DNA of 47,500 nt, taken from positions 1 to 47,500 of the forward strand of contig CAJNDS010002501.1 in the NCBI GenBank assembly GCA_905221605.1. Direction: 5' to 3'. Below, piece by piece: positions 29,931 through 41,439 of the stretch. The notes below the pieces were generated by a model, which was not told where the DNA came from, ran no database searches, and saw only the letters and a list, made by a program, of their open reading frames with translations. A program made the translations under genes and the position numbers. The stretch is from Symbiodinium natans (Eukaryota; Sar; Dinophyceae; Suessiales; Symbiodiniaceae). Position 1 is the first letter of the stretch, and each line of letters begins with the position of its first letter.

Positions 29931-29973
29931 CTGAAGTCATCCTAGGATGGCCCTTAACAGCCTCTGAAAAAAT

Positions 29974-30630
29974 GTTAGGGTTTAGGGTTTAGGGTTTAGG
30001 GTTTAGGGTTTAGGGTTTAGGGTTTAGGGTTTACGGTTTGGGGTTTAGGGTTTAGGGTTTAGGGTTTAGGGTTTAGAGTTTAGGGGTTAGGGTTTAGGGT
30101 TTAGGGGTTAGGGGTTAGGGGTTTAGGGTTTAGGGTTCAGGGTTCAGGGTGCAGGGTTACGGCTTGAAGCTGAAGCTTTGCAGGTTGGAGTCAGGGCCCT
30201 TCTTTATGCGCCTGTGGAGGGTTTAGGGTTGAGCGTTTACAAGGGCCTCAGGTTCAGGGTTTAGGGTTTATAGGGGTTTCTAAGAGTTTTTCAGGGTTTC
30301 TTGGGGTTTACCCTAAACCCTAAACCCTAAACCCTAAACCCTAAACCCTAAACCCTAAACCCTGAACCCTAAACCCTAAACCCTAAACCCTAAACCCTAA
30401 ACCCTAAAGTTTACGAAGGTTTGAGGTTTAGGGCAGACCTGCGGCCCAAGGCAGCTGCCCGCCAGCCCAGGGACGAGGCATCCTTGCAAGGAGAGGAGGT
30501 TGATTTTTGAGGGCTTTCGGTGGCTTCGGGGGGGAAAGGGGCAGGTAAACCCTAAACCCTAAACCCTAAACCCTCAACCCTAAACCCTAAACCCTAAACC
30601 CTAAACCCTAAACCCTAAACCCTAAAAACT
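29974..30630. repeat. Telomere-like arrays of both orientations
   Basis: TTTAGGG with GGGGTTA variants (29974-30150), CCCTAAA x15 (30305-30412) and CCCTAAA x11 (30548-30625), with the terminal exon candidate at 30437 between the last two. Confidence 0.75.
30437..30510 (+). CDS. Terminal exon candidate with a telomere-repeat acceptor
   Basis: After TTTAGGGCAG the frame reads LRPKAAARQPRDEASLQGEE and ends VDF with TGA. Length and phase fit a last exon. Parent gene unknown. Confidence 0.4.
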
Positions 30631-30654
30631 AAACCCCGAAACCCCCGAAACCCG

Positions 30655-30756
30655 GGCAGCAGTTCCGACTACGGAGTTTCGTACTTGTGGGAAGCGGCCA
30701 CGGTCTCTCAAGTCGCTGGAAGCTATTCTTGGCGCATGCCCTCTTTGTGGCTGCAC
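30655..30756 (+). CDS. Exon candidate
   Basis: The plus frame reads SSSDYGVSYLWEAATVSQVA then GSYSWRMPSLWLH, ending at the left edge of a family 6 element. Confidence 0.33.
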
Positions 30757-30860
30757 TTAGCAGGGTAGCTATAATTTTTTTAAAGCTGCGTTGTTAAGAA
30801 AGCCAATAAACCCAAAAAAGGCTAAGGATGTAAAAATACATTAAAGTATAACAGAGTCTT
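30757..30860. mobile_element. Family 6 element
   Basis: GCAGGGTAGCTATAATTTTT and CCCAATAAACCCAAAAAAGGC-type motifs in the same order as the copy at 9832-9945. It directly follows a plus-strand exon candidate. Confidence 0.45.
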
Positions 30861-30901
30861 GGTGGTGCACTGTAAAAGAACCTCCAGACTTCGAGCCTAA
30901 C

Positions 30902-31001
30902 CTACTAGTTGCTTAAGAACCCCCCCCCTACAAAATAATAACATTCCCCCTAGTACCCTTATAAGGAACAATATTTTTTGGGGTTCTGAAGCACATAGTA
31001 G
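30902..31001. mobile_element. Short inverted-repeat element, family 7
   Basis: CTACTAGTTGCTTAAGAACCC on the left pairs with GGGGTTCTGAAGCACATAGTAG on the right. The element at 33318-33451 is a longer relative. Confidence 0.55.
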
Positions 31002-31379
31002 AAACTTGGTAGGGACAGCGATGGCTTCCTGCAAGAGCGGACTTCTGCATCATAGGGGGAACGAGTTCAGTATGTAGGTCGAACCCTACTCGCTGCACTG
31101 AATATCGTGAATGCCTAGTTTCAGTGCAGTAGTGTCGCACGTGTCGGGCACCCTCTCAACACAGCCGAGACGCGGCCCTGATTGAGCTACGGAATTGCAA
31201 AGTGCAACATAGCTGGTAGGTTTATAGTGCGTGCAGGGGGCTTGGCGTTTAAGCAGCATCCGTAAAACCGACAGCCCCCAGGCCTACGTACCAGCTTCAG
31301 CCATAAAGCCGAGGACCTAAACTGTAAACCTGCAGCCTCCACCCCAAACCCTATGCCCTAGCCAATGAGCCCTAGCCAC

Positions 31380-32480
31380 GAAGCCGCCCTACACTGACCC
31401 TAAACCCTCTACATCCCGACACCCTAAACCCCTACATCCCTACACCCTAAGCCCTACATCCCCACACCCTCAACCCCTACATCCCTAAAACCTAAACCCT
31501 ACATCCCTACGCCCTAAACCCTACTTCCCTACACCCTACATCCCGACACCCTAAACCCTACATCCCGACACCCTAACTAAACCCTACATCCCGACACCCA
31601 AAACCCTACATCCGGACCCCCTACATCCGGACACCCTAAACTCCTATCCCTGCACCCTAGACCGGACACCCTAAACCCCTACATCCCTGCCCATACATCC
31701 CTACATCCCTAAACCCCTAATTACATCTTGGGACGTTCCCCCTTATGCGAACAGTCCTTAACAGCGATTCGAATATGGGGTACTAGTCCCAACCTACATC
31801 CCTAAACCCCTAAACCCCTAAACCCTTCAACCCATAAACCCCTAAACCCCTAAACCCCTAAACCCTAAACCCCAAACCCTAAACCCTAAACTCAACCCCT
31901 AAACCTTCAACGCCCACCATGTCGGGCGGCCTTGTGCGCTAGGCGGCTGACGGTTCGTCTGCCAGACCTCGGCGAGATGAGTCCGAGGTTCAGAGGGTTG
32001 AGGGTTTAGGGTTAGGGTTTAGGGTGTAGGGTGTAGGGTGTAGGGTTTAGGGTTTAGGGTTTAGGGTTTAGGGTTTAGGGTTTAGGGTTTGGGGTTTGGG
32101 GTTTGGGGTTTAGGGTGTAGGGTGTAGGGTGTAGGGTGTAGGGTGTAGGGTTTAGGGTTTTAGTGGGAGGTTTAGGGTTCAGGGTTGAGGGATTCCCTTC
32201 TTTCTCCCTGCAGTAGGACAAGAGTGGGTAAGGGCTCTGGCTTCTCGATCCTAACCACTGTATAAACCCTTAACCTCTGACCTTTGAACCCACTCAGAGA
32301 ACCCCGCTAGCAACTGCAAGTCTGAGGATACCGTTTCGACAAAAACCAACAACTTTTCCCAAGCCCTAAGCCCTAAGCCCTAAGCCCTAAATCCTAAATC
32401 CTAAATCCTAAATCCTAAACCCTAAATCCTAAATCCTAAATCCTAAATCCTAAACCCTAAACCCTAAACCCTAAACCCTA
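31380..32480. repeat. Degenerate telomere-like variants
   Basis: CCCTACATCCCTAAACC-type 16-18-bp units (31390-31720), CCCTAAA (31795-31890), TTTAGGG and GGGTGTA (31995-32160), and ATCCTAA units (32385-32460). A fragment at 31735-31790 matches the insert nested in the element at 43617. No gene seen. Confidence 0.7.
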
Positions 32481-32486
32481 ACCCAG

Positions 32487-32540
32487 GAGTCCGAGGTGCT
32501 GGATGGCGACCCCCACCCGGCCATCCAGTGGATCCTCTAG
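32487..32540 (+). CDS. Terminal exon candidate
   Basis: A CCCTAACCCAG acceptor built from telomere-like repeat is followed by 17 codons (ESEVLDGDPHPAIQWIL) and TAG. Parent gene unknown. Confidence 0.38.
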   Translation, partial: ESEVLDGDPHPAIQWIL

Positions 32541-33245
32541 GCTGAGTAAACATCGGCTGCTTGGGGTTTAGGGTTTAGGGCTTAGGGCTTAGGTTTAGGG
32601 TTTAGGGTGTAGGGTTTGAGGGTTTCAGGGGTTCAGGGTTTGAGGGTTTCAGGGGCTTTGGGCTCTAGGGGTTAGGGTCTTGGTTCTTCGGGCTTCGGGA
32701 TGTTTTGAGGGTCGAAGTACCCTGAAGCCCTAAGCCCTAAACCCTAAACCCTAACACCCTAAAACCCCAAACCCTAACGGTGTTGGACCAAAATCCTTGC
32801 GACTGGCTGCTCTCTGTCTGAAACCTCCTGCCAGCAGTTGCTAGGACCAAGAGTAGACCCTTACTTCCCTGATTCTACGGTTTAGGGTTTAGGGTTTAGG
32901 GTTTAGGGTTTAGGGTTTAGGGCAACGAGGAGCCCAAAGTAGGCCGTTGTTCAAATGTTTATGAGGGTTTAGGTTGCCTTGTAAGCCTCTTTGGAAAGAA
33001 AAAGTGTTCCCTTTTTATTCCTAGGCTACTCTTGGGTTTAGGTTGTGAGGTCCTATACTCGCAAGATAATCCTAAGGGTCCATGTACCTAAAGAGGGACT
33101 ACATGGGCTTTAAAGTACTTCCTACAGAATGACTGTGGGGCCCAAGTATATACTAAACCCTAAACCCTAAACCCTAAACCCTAAACCCTAAACCCTAAAC
33201 CCTAAACCCTAAGGTTCAGGGCATAGAACAAGGTAGAACGAACCT

Positions 33246-34047
33246 TCAAAAGTTGGGGGAAGATAGCAGAACCCTGGCCACTGCCCAAGCTGGCGGCTCG
33301 TACTTAGGGTTCTTAAACTACCATTTGCTTACGAACCCCCCAAGTAAAACAAAAAACAAAAAACATACTGTCCCCGTAAAATGGTAATATAGGGGTTATG
33401 TCTATTTTCGTGTTTGTTTTACATGTTTGGGGGCTCTTAGGCAAATAGTAGCAAACTCCAACCCGCATCCAAGTCCTTCATCTCAATCGTGACCATCTCA
33501 ACCTCCTTTTCGGGGCCCGCCTCATGCACGAGGCCGATGCATTTGGCTACTGATGAAAGGCTACGGGGTTTAAGGCTGATTAGGCATGAACTTACATGAA
33601 ACGCAACACACATGAAACACACAGTGAGGTAAACGGAGGTGCAGGATACGTGCTCTGTACGTTCAAACTCAAGTGCTGGTTCAGTCCCAGCAGTTTCTGT
33701 CTCAGGTTCTTTGGGGCCGACGAACGCGAAAGCGGGATCCTTAGGGCCTGCAAAACTTACGTATACACCTACATATATATATATACAAATATATTTCTAT
33801 ACACACATGTATATGTATAGAGAGAGAGAGAGTAGGACTGTACATCACCCAAAAGGTAAAAGGTTTCCTACTCAGGCCCTAAGGTTCAGGATTTCAGAGT
33901 ATGGAGCTTGGGTGCGTCGGGTAAATTCGCCAGTCTTGCGTTGTACAATCTTTTCAGTCCAGCTGTCATTAGTAACCTCCCACCTCTTAAGAACAATCAG
34001 GGTTGCTGGTCGGAGTACTAGGTTCAGAACTGAGTCATTCCCGGCAA
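33246..34047 (-). CDS. Candidate gene with about four exons
   Basis: In transcript order: 34046 to about 33875 (SVLNLVLRPATLIVLKRWEV then TNDSWTEKIVQRKTGEF, acceptor AAGGTCCAG); about 33757-33630 (PKDPAFAFVGPKEPETETAG); about 33590-33452 (VAKCIGLVHEAGPEKEVEMV then TIEMKDLDAGW); and 33317-33246 (KNPKYEPPAWAVARVLLSSP, stop TGA). A family 7 inverted-repeat element separates the last two, and a TA/GA microsatellite (33773-33832) lies in the first intron. The last exon is short and splice phases were not all closed. No domain recognised; an acidic, Glu/Thr-rich linker is visible in the second exon. Confidence 0.42.
33318..33451. mobile_element. Short inverted-repeat element, family 7, between two exon candidates
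   Basis: CTACCATTTGCTTACGAACCC pairs with GGGGGCTCTTAGGCAAATAGTAG, and AAGTAAAACAAA pairs with TTTGTTTTACAT. It lies between minus-strand exon candidates at 33590-33452 and 33317-33246, so it probably acts as an intron. The exact splice sites were not resolved. Confidence 0.55.
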
Positions 34048-35287
34048 AACTGGACCTTAAACCCCTTAAACCCCCTAAAATCCCTCAAGCCCCTAAACCC
34101 TAAACCCTAAGGCCTAAACCCTAAACCCTAAACCCTAGACCCTAGACCCTAGACCCTAAACCCTAAACCCTAAACCCCTCAATCTCTTGGAGTGCGCTCT
34201 TCGACGCGCTTTTTGCGCGCGGGCGCGCGAGGGGCAAACGATCGAAGCGACCCGTCCCGGGACTCCCAGGAAAGGCGCACTTTGGGTTCAGGGTTTAGGG
34301 TTTAGGGTTTGGGGCTTGAGGGTTTGTGGGTTGGGGCCTGGGGTTTAGGGTTTAGGTTTAGGGTTTCGGGCTCGAGGTCTTCGACTCAAGAGGAACCTAG
34401 GAATGAGAAGGAAGCCCTCAACCCTCAACCCGAGAACCTGTTTGGCTTCAAGGGGTTTAGAAGGGAATTTTAGGCCCCCAATAAGGGTCTACCTAGTGAA
34501 AGAGGATCGTGGAGGCTCTGTTTGTGGTTTGGGCTTTAGGGTTCAGGGTTTAGGGCTGAGGTTTTAGGGCTTAAGGTTTATGGCTTAGGCGTTAGAATTG
34601 TTTTAGGGTTAGGCTTACTTCTCCAGGTCTTTGTTGTGCTTTGTTGTCTTACTTCTCCAATAACCAAGGGGAAGAAAGGTTTAACTTTAATCTTCCTACT
34701 AAATAAGGAAACCAAAAACGTTTAAAGTTCAACTAAAGGCGAAGGAAGTTGTCCCTACTGTGGGCTAAGTAAGTAGGTTTCAGGGTTTAGGGAATTGTGG
34801 ATTGAAAGGGATGAGTTGAGGGTTTAGGGTTGAGGGTTGAGGGTTTGGAGTTGAGGGTTTCCGTAACCCTAAACCCTAAACCCTAAACCCTAAACCCTAA
34901 ACCCTAAACCCTAAACCCTAAACGGTTTAGGGTTGAGGTTTGAGCCCTTGGGCTTGGGGTGTCGGGTTAGGGTGCGGAGTTTATGGTTTGGGGCCTTAAG
35001 CGGTTCAACTTAATGGCTTATAGGGATGTATTCGGCTTATAGTGCAGGGTTACACCCTAAACTCTAGACTCTAAACTGTAAGATTTGTCGGGTTTATAAT
35101 TATACAGGGTTCAGGGCGAAACCCTAAGCCCTAAAAGCCTTCAAACCCTAAACCCTAACACGCCTAAAAAGGTTGTTTGGTTCAGAATACAGGGTTCCAG
35201 GATACAGCAAGCAAGCAAGCTACAGTTAAACCCTAAACCCTAAACCCTAAACCCTCAACCCTCAACCCTAAACCCTAAACCCTGAAA

Positions 35288-35388
35288 TAAAGGGATCTTC
35301 CGCAGCTCAGCCGGTCGCAAGCCTCGGGAAGCATCTCGGACAGGCTAAGACAGAAGCCTTCGGGATGGTTCCCCCTTCTACAACACGC
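35288..35388 (-). CDS. Exon candidate, Cys-containing
   Basis: The minus frame reads RRGNHPEGFCLSLSEMLPEA then CDRLSCGRS, flanked by telomere-like blocks. Evidence is composition only. Confidence 0.28.
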
Positions 35389-35419
35389 CTTCCTAGGGAT
35401 CAGAACAGGGGGTAATTAC

Positions 35420-36260
35420 TCCAAGCCCTAAAGCCTCTAAGACCTCTAAGACCTCTAAGACCTCTAAACCCTCTAAACCCTCTAAACCCTCTAAAACCTA
35501 AACTCTGTAAACCCTAAACCCGCTAAACCCTAAACCCTCTAAACTCTAAACCCTCTAAACCCTAAACCCTCTAAACCCTCTTAAGCCTGAACCCTCCAAA
35601 CCATAAACCCGAAGCTCCAAAGGCGGCCTGAAACTGACATCTTGCGCTTCTGAGGTCTCAGCGGTCAGGGTCAGTGGCCGAACAAGGAGTGCTGTCAACA
35701 CGTTAAAAGGGGTTATGCCCTAAACCCTCTAAACCCCAAACCCTAAACCCTAAACCCTAAACCCTAAACCCTAAACCCTAAACCCTAAACCCTAAACTAT
35801 CTTGGGGTGGTTTGATGGCCCCTTGGGCCCTTAAAAGGTGACCCCTTACATACCCCGTATATACCCTATACACCCCAAGGGCCCATAGTTCAGAGCCCCT
35901 TCAGGGAGGGCCCATATAACTATACCTTAAACCCTAAACCTCAAACCCTAAACCCTAAACCCTAAACCCTAAACACCCTAAACCCTAAACCCTAAACCCT
36001 AAACCCTAAACCCTAAACCCCAAACCCTAAACCCTAAACCCTAAACCCTAAACCCTAAACCCTAAACCCTAAACCCTCAACTCAACGCTGAACCCTGAAC
36101 GCAGGCTAAGGGTGCCAGCGGCCCACACGAGCATTTCATACCCTTAGGGTTTAGGGTTTAGGGTTTAGGGTTTAGGGTTTAGGGTTTAGGGTTTGAGGTT
36201 TAGGGTTTAGGGTTTAGGGTTTGAGGTTTAGGGTTTAGGGTTTAGGGTTTGAGGTTTAGG
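35420..36260. repeat. Telomere-like arrays with a CTCTAAACC variant block
   Basis: ACCCTCTAAACC-type units (35430-35600), CCCTAAA (35718-35795, 35925-36080), then TTTAGGG with periodic TTTGAGG (36145-36262). A moderately inverted unique patch lies at 35800-35925. No gene recognised. Confidence 0.75.
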
Positions 36261-36477
36261 GTTTAAGGTATAGCTACTCTCAAAATCTTCGCCCGTCCGA
36301 ATTCACACGTCTTAAAACCGCCCTACCACTTAAACCCCGAAGCCTAAACCCGGGCTTAGGATTTAGGGTTTAGGGTTTTAGGGTTTAGGGTTTAGGGTTC
36401 AGGGTTCAGGGTTTAGGGTTTAGGGCTTGGGGTTTAGGGTTTGGGGTTTCACCCTAAAACCTTAACCCCTTTACCTC

Positions 36478-36575
36478 CGCTGGGTGGCAGCTTCATGCAT
36501 GGGCAGAGCTCCTCAGCGGTGCCGCGCGGGACGAGCCTCCAGCAGGCTTCGCACAGAGGTGTGCATCGAGAAAAA
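36478..36575 (-). CDS. Exon candidate, cysteine-rich
   Basis: The frame reads CTPLCEACWRLVPRGTAEEL then CPCMKLPPS. The spacing C-x3-C-x2-C ... C-x-C suggests a metal-binding or disulphide-rich module. A G run of about 25 starts just beyond it at about 36583. Parent gene unknown. Confidence 0.38.
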
Positions 36576-37314
36576 CCCGGTGGGGGGGGGGGGGGGGGGG
36601 GGGGGGCCGTGAAACCCTAAATCCTAAACCCTAACCCTAAACCCTAAATCCTAAACCCTAACCCTAGACCCTAAACCCTAAACCCTAAACCATAAACCCT
36701 AAACCCTAAACCATAAACCCTAAACCCTAGAGCCTCAAGCCTAAACTCCAAACCATGCACCCTAAACCTGCCTTATATCCCCTCACTTCAACCCTTGCAG
36801 AGAATCCAATACATTGAGGCACTTCAGGCACTGCCTTGGATTCAAGGTTGAGGGTTTAGGGCCGTGAGCCCCAGACCCTAGTCGTTGATGTGCTGTGGTG
36901 CTTTTCGGAGAGTCTTGAGGGTTTAGGGTTTAGGGTTTGGGGTTTGGGGTTTAGGATTTAGGGCTTCACACAACGCACCCGAAACCCTAAATCCCAAACC
37001 GCTACAGCCAAAGTGCTCTGAGTCTGTAGGTTCGTTGCATCCCAGCCAGCAGTGCAAACGTCCCCACCTAAACCCCCCCCAAACAACTTCCACATCCTAA
37101 ACCCTAAACCCTAAACCCTAAACCCTAAACCCTAGGACAATTTGCCACAAAGAGAGCCCTAAACCCAAACCCTTGGCGGATGTAGGGGCTCTGGGCCTGA
37201 ATATCAAGGGAGTCATACTCGGACCCCTAAGCATGTACCCCTAAGCAGGTTTCCTTCATATACTCCTAGCCTGGCTCTAAGGGGATCGTTGGAAGGGGTC
37301 CTTCAACCCAAAGG

Positions 37315-37485
37315 AACCCTAAACCCTAAACCCTAAACCCTAAACCCTAAACCCTAAACCCTAAACCCTAAACCCTAAACCCTAAACCCTAAACCCTAAA
37401 CCCTAAACCCTAAACCCTAAACCCTAACCCTAAACCCTAAACCCTAAACCCCAAACCCTAAACCCTAAACCCCTAAACCCTCAGT
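37315..37485 (+). repeat. Longest CCCTAAA array of the window
   Basis: About 23 near-perfect CCCTAAA units with one shortened unit near 37428. Confidence 0.85.
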
Positions 37486-38198
37486 CTTCGAGGTCCAAAA
37501 ATAGGTAGAGTCTCATGATACCATCATGGGTTTCCCTCCCCCCTCAATACTAACCCCCCCCCCCCTAGGTTCCCCCCTTAAATGACCCTAATCGGGCGAG
37601 CCTTCCTAGAGGGGGTAGTGTAGAGGGGGGTAGTACCCCTAAACCCTAAACCCTAAACCCTAAACCTAGGGGAGTAGTAGGGGAACCCATGATGAAAGGG
37701 CGAGGAGACGCGTTTTGTGTAGCCGAGGCACCACTTGGGAAGCTTACGGCCCGCCTCCTGGAGCGAACCAGGTTTAGGGTTTAGGGTGTAGGGTCTAGGG
37801 TTTAGGGTTTAGGGTTTAGTTTTTAGGGTTTAGGGGAGCGACCCCGGAGCAAGCTAGGAACAAGAAGGGTGCCCTTGTGGGTTTTAAGGGGATTATAAGG
37901 AAACCCCAACCCTAAAAAAGCAAAAAAGGGCTAACTTTGGGGGAAGGGGGGTGGGGGGGGGGATGGGGATAGGGTTGAGGGTTTAGGGTTGAGGCTTAGA
38001 GTTCAGGGCTTGGTTGGGGGTTGGGGGTGGAGAGGGTTTAGGACTTATAGGGAATAGAGCTTAGCACTTCGGATTTAGGATTTGCAGGGGCTTCTACCTA
38101 TCTGGGTTGCCCAGTATCCTGGGATGTAAAATGGGTGCCCTTTTTCCCGAAAGCATCGCGAAGGGTTCTTCCGTGCGGAGCCCTCTGACCCAACAACA

Positions 38199-38517
38199 TA
38201 GAGTGAAGTACATAGAGTGAAGTGCATAGCGTGCAGAGCATGGAGTGAAGTGCATAGAGTGAAGCGCATAGAGTGAAGTCCATAGAGTGAAGCGCATAGA
38301 GTGAAGTGCATAGAGTGAAGCGCATAGAGTGAAGTGCATAGAGTGAAGTGCATAGAGTCAAGTGCATAGAGTCAAGTGCATAGAGTCAAGTGCATAGAGT
38401 GAAGTGCATAGAGTCAAGTGCATAGAGTCAAGTGCATAGAGTGAAGTGCATAGAGTGAAGTGCATAGAGTGAAGTGCATAGAGTGAATTGCATAGAGTGA
38501 ATTGCATAGAGTGAAGT
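38199..38517 (+). repeat. 14-bp satellite
   Basis: The unit GTGAAGTGCATAGA, with GTCAAG and GCGCATAGA variants, is repeated about 22 times. A degenerate outlier array with the same GTGCATA words lies at about 40610-40875. Confidence 0.85.
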
Positions 38518-38639
38518 AGAAGTTAATAGAAATTACGAGATTTACGTAGAATTTACTAGACCTTCGTACCCAGTCCTAGATTTCTAAATTAAAATTACTC
38601 TTTCTAAGGCGGCGGGCTGGGTTGACATCGCCAATCGGG

Positions 38640-39070
38640 ATTGCAACCCTCTGCGGGTTTCGGTGTGGTCGCGGTGCTAAAACCGTCGTTTTTTTACGTT
38701 TCTTGATTTGCGCGGACAACCCTCTGCGGGTTTCGGCGTGGTCGCGGTGCTAAAACCGTCGTTTTTTACGTTTCTTTAGGGCCGCGGACAACCCTCTGCG
38801 GGTAATCGCCGGGTCGCGGTGCTAAAACCGTCGTTTTTGGTACTTTTTTCCGTGGCCGCAGACAACCCTCTGCGGGTTTCGGCGTTGGCGCGGTGCCAAA
38901 ACCGTCGTGTTTTTGCGTTTTGTGACATACAAACGTAACCCCTCTGCGGGTTTCGGCGTTGGCGCGGTGCCAGAACCGTCGTGTTTTTGCGTTTCTTGAC
39001 ATGCAAACGTAACCCCTCTGCGGGTTTTCGCGTGCTCGCGGTGCGAAAACCGTAGTGTTTTTGCGTTTTT
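38640..39070 (+). repeat. 72-bp tandem repeat, six copies
   Basis: AACCCTCTGCGGGT recurs at about 38645, 38718, 38790 and 38864 and, with an added C, near 38937 and 39010. The unit also holds GCTAAAACCGTCGT. The long minus-strand frame here follows from a period divisible by three. Confidence 0.8.
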
Positions 39071-39421
39071 TTTGCCGACTTGTGTAGTAAACGCAGTACG
39101 CCGCGGACACGCGGAGCTTCCGTGGCTGGAAAGTCGACTTTTTGTAGTGCAAACGTAGTACGCCGCGGACACGCTCAGCTTCCGTGGCTGTAAAGTCGAC
39201 TTTTGTAGCACAGACGTATAGTACGCCGGGGACACCCGAGCTTCCGTGGCTGGAAAGTCGACTTTTTGTAGTACAGACGTGTAGTACGCCGGGGACACCC
39301 GGAGCTTCGGTGGCTGGAAAGTCGACTTTTGTAGTACAAACGTAGTACGCCGCGGACACGCGGAGCTTCCGTGGCTGGAAAGTCGACTTTTTCTAGTACA
39401 GACGTAGTAAGCCGCGGACGC
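39071..39421 (+). repeat. 63-bp tandem repeat, about five copies
   Basis: AGCTTCCGTGGCTGGAAAGT and GTAGTACGCCGCGGACAC alternate with a period of about 62-65 bp. The phrase GAGCTTCCGTGGCTGG also appears inside the 42-bp array that follows, linking the two families. Confidence 0.8.
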
Positions 39422-39423
39422 CC

Positions 39424-40315
39424 GTGGTCCCCGAATTCGCTGTTTCCAGAACCATCGCAAATACCATGGTCCCCGAATCCATGGTCCCCGAATTCGCTGC
39501 TTCCAAAAGCATCGCAAATACCATGGTCCCCGAATTCGCTGTTTCCAAAACCATCGCAAGGAGCTTCCGTGGCTGGTTCCAAAATCATCGCAGATACCAT
39601 GGTCCCGAATTCGCTGGTTCCAAAAGCATCGCAAATACCATAGTCCCGAATTCGCTGTTTCCAAAAGCATCGCAAATACCATGGTCCCCGAATTCGCTGT
39701 TTCCAAAACCATCGCAAATACCATGGTCCCCGAATTCGCTGATTCCAAAACCATCGCAAGGAGCTCCCGTGGCTGGTTCCAAAACCATCGCAAATACCGT
39801 GGTCCCCGAATTCGCTGGTTCCAAACGCATCGCAAACACCATGGTCCCCGAATTCGTCCCCGAATTCGCTGTTTCCAAAACCATCGCAAGGAGCTTCCGT
39901 GGCTGGTTCCAAAACCATCGCACATACCATGGTCCCCGAATTCGCTGGTTCCAAAAGCATCGGAAGTACCATGGTCCCCGAATTCGCTGTTTCCAAAAGC
40001 ATCGCAAATACCATGGTCCCCGAATTCGCTGTTTCCAAAAGCATCGCAAATACCATGGTCCCCGAATTCGCTGTTTCCAAAACCATCGCAAATACCATGG
40101 TCCCCGAATTCGCTGGTTCCAAAAGCATCGCAAATACCATGGTCCCCGAATTCGCTGCTTCCAAAAGCATCGCAAATGCCATGGTCCCCGAATTCGCTGG
40201 TTCCAAAACCATCGCAAATACCATGGTCCCCGAATTCACTGGTTCCAAAACCATGGCAAATACCATGGTCCCCGAATTCGCTGGTTCCAAAACCATCGCA
40301 AATACCATGGCTAAT
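39424..40315 (+). repeat. 42-bp tandem repeat, about 20 copies
   Basis: The unit is CCATGGTCCCCGAATTCGCT followed by G.TTCCAAAA.CATCGCAAATA. Three sites per unit vary between copies (GTT/GGT/GCT; ACC/AGC). Because 42 is a multiple of three, long frames are open on both strands at once. The variable sites change the amino acid in every open frame, so selection on a protein is not evident. Confidence 0.85.
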
Positions 40316-40599
40316 GATTTAGCAAAATCACATGGTGCTCCAATGCCGGGCGTGCGAAAACATCGCAAATTTCATGGTTGTTTAATTCCCGGCGTGCGAA
40401 ACTCACTTCGGTCAGATTTCACTGTGCTTCTCTGCTCTTTGAAGCTCCAAGGTCTTCTGGCCAACCTCGCTCTTCTGTCCTTTTTTCTTTGAAAGGCGCT
40501 CTGGAGTGTGAGCTTGGACTTCAGAGCGACTGCCGATGATGCTCATGGCTGACGGCTCTCGCGTTAGATGTTTTTGTCTTTTCTTTCATAGCATCGCGT

Positions 40600-40875
40600 T
40601 GACAGGACGTGCGCAGCCAAGTCGGGTGCATGCAAGTGAAGTTCATACAGTTCAAGTCCGCTTACTTCAGATCTATTGAATGCCAATGAAGTGTATAGAG
40701 TTGACCACAAGTGCATGGCATTCAACTCAACACACTTGAATGCCATGCAGTTCGAGTGCATACACGTCCAGTATACAAGTGAGTATGCAACCATATAAGT
40801 GCATACACTGGAGCGCATACACTTGTCCAAGTGCATACAGTTCGAGCGCACAGAGTCAAGTGCATAGACTCAACG
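40600..40875 (+). repeat. Degenerate 14-bp satellite remnant
   Basis: AAGTGCATA, GTGCATACA and GCGCATACA words at irregular 14-16-bp spacing, clearly related to the array at 38199-38517. Confidence 0.6.
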
Positions 40876-41211
40876 CGCCGCAAATCGATGCTTTCGGGCC
40901 AATCGTCTTCTAGTTTGCTTAGAGGGGTTGATAAGGGAACCTAAACCCCCCAAAAAGGGAATAAGGGCACTACTGGGCATCCTAGCTATGATGTAGGTTA
41001 TGGAAAAGAGTCTAGGCTTGAGGATTGACAGCGTTTAAGGTTTAGGGTTTAGGGCTGGGGATGGGGCGGGCGTTTTAAAGTATAAAGTTTGGGGTTTAGT
41101 GCTTTTGCTAGGTCCTAGGGTCGCCCTAAACCCTAAACCCTAAACCCTAAAACCCTGAACCCTAAACCCTAAACCCCAAACCCTAAACCCTAAACCCTAA
41201 ACGACCGTAAA

Positions 41212-41290
41212 TCCATGAAGCCAAAAAATCGCAATCCTCGGGTCCCGATTCCACTTCGACCACCAGCATGGACTCCTGGTCAGGAGATCT
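41212..41290 (-). CDS. Exon candidate
   Basis: The minus frame reads DQESMLVVEVESGPEDCDFL then ASWI between telomere-like arrays. Opposite-strand reading is possible but less protein-like. Confidence 0.32.
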
Positions 41291-41439
41291 TCGGGTTTAG
41301 GGTTTAGGGTTTAGGGTTTAGGGTGTAAGGTTTAGGGTTTTGGGTTTCAGTTTTTGTTGAGCTTCTTGAATGCTTGCGACTGTAGGGCCCAGCCGTAAAC
41401 CCACAAACCTCCATGTTCACCATGAGGGTTCACTTACTG

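Noticed and set aside
33639-34103. 154-codon plus-strand frame
   Set aside because: It crosses a TA/GA microsatellite and lies antisense to the better minus-strand exons at 33.6-34.05 kb.
37315-37485. True chromosome end
   Set aside because: The array is internal, short, and one of dozens in both orientations with unique sequence on either side.
38075-38367. Frames rich in LHSMHFTLC-type repeats
   Set aside because: They are translations of the 14-bp satellite in three frames.
39424-40315. Regular 42-bp units resembling a CRISPR array
   Set aside because: There are no unique spacers: the whole unit repeats. The genome is eukaryotic and no cas genes are present.
39175-40368. Long reading frames on both strands (up to 397 codons) with 14-residue repeats
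   Set aside because: They follow from a 42-bp period free of stops in several frames. The variable sites alter the residue in every frame, so nothing favours one protein.
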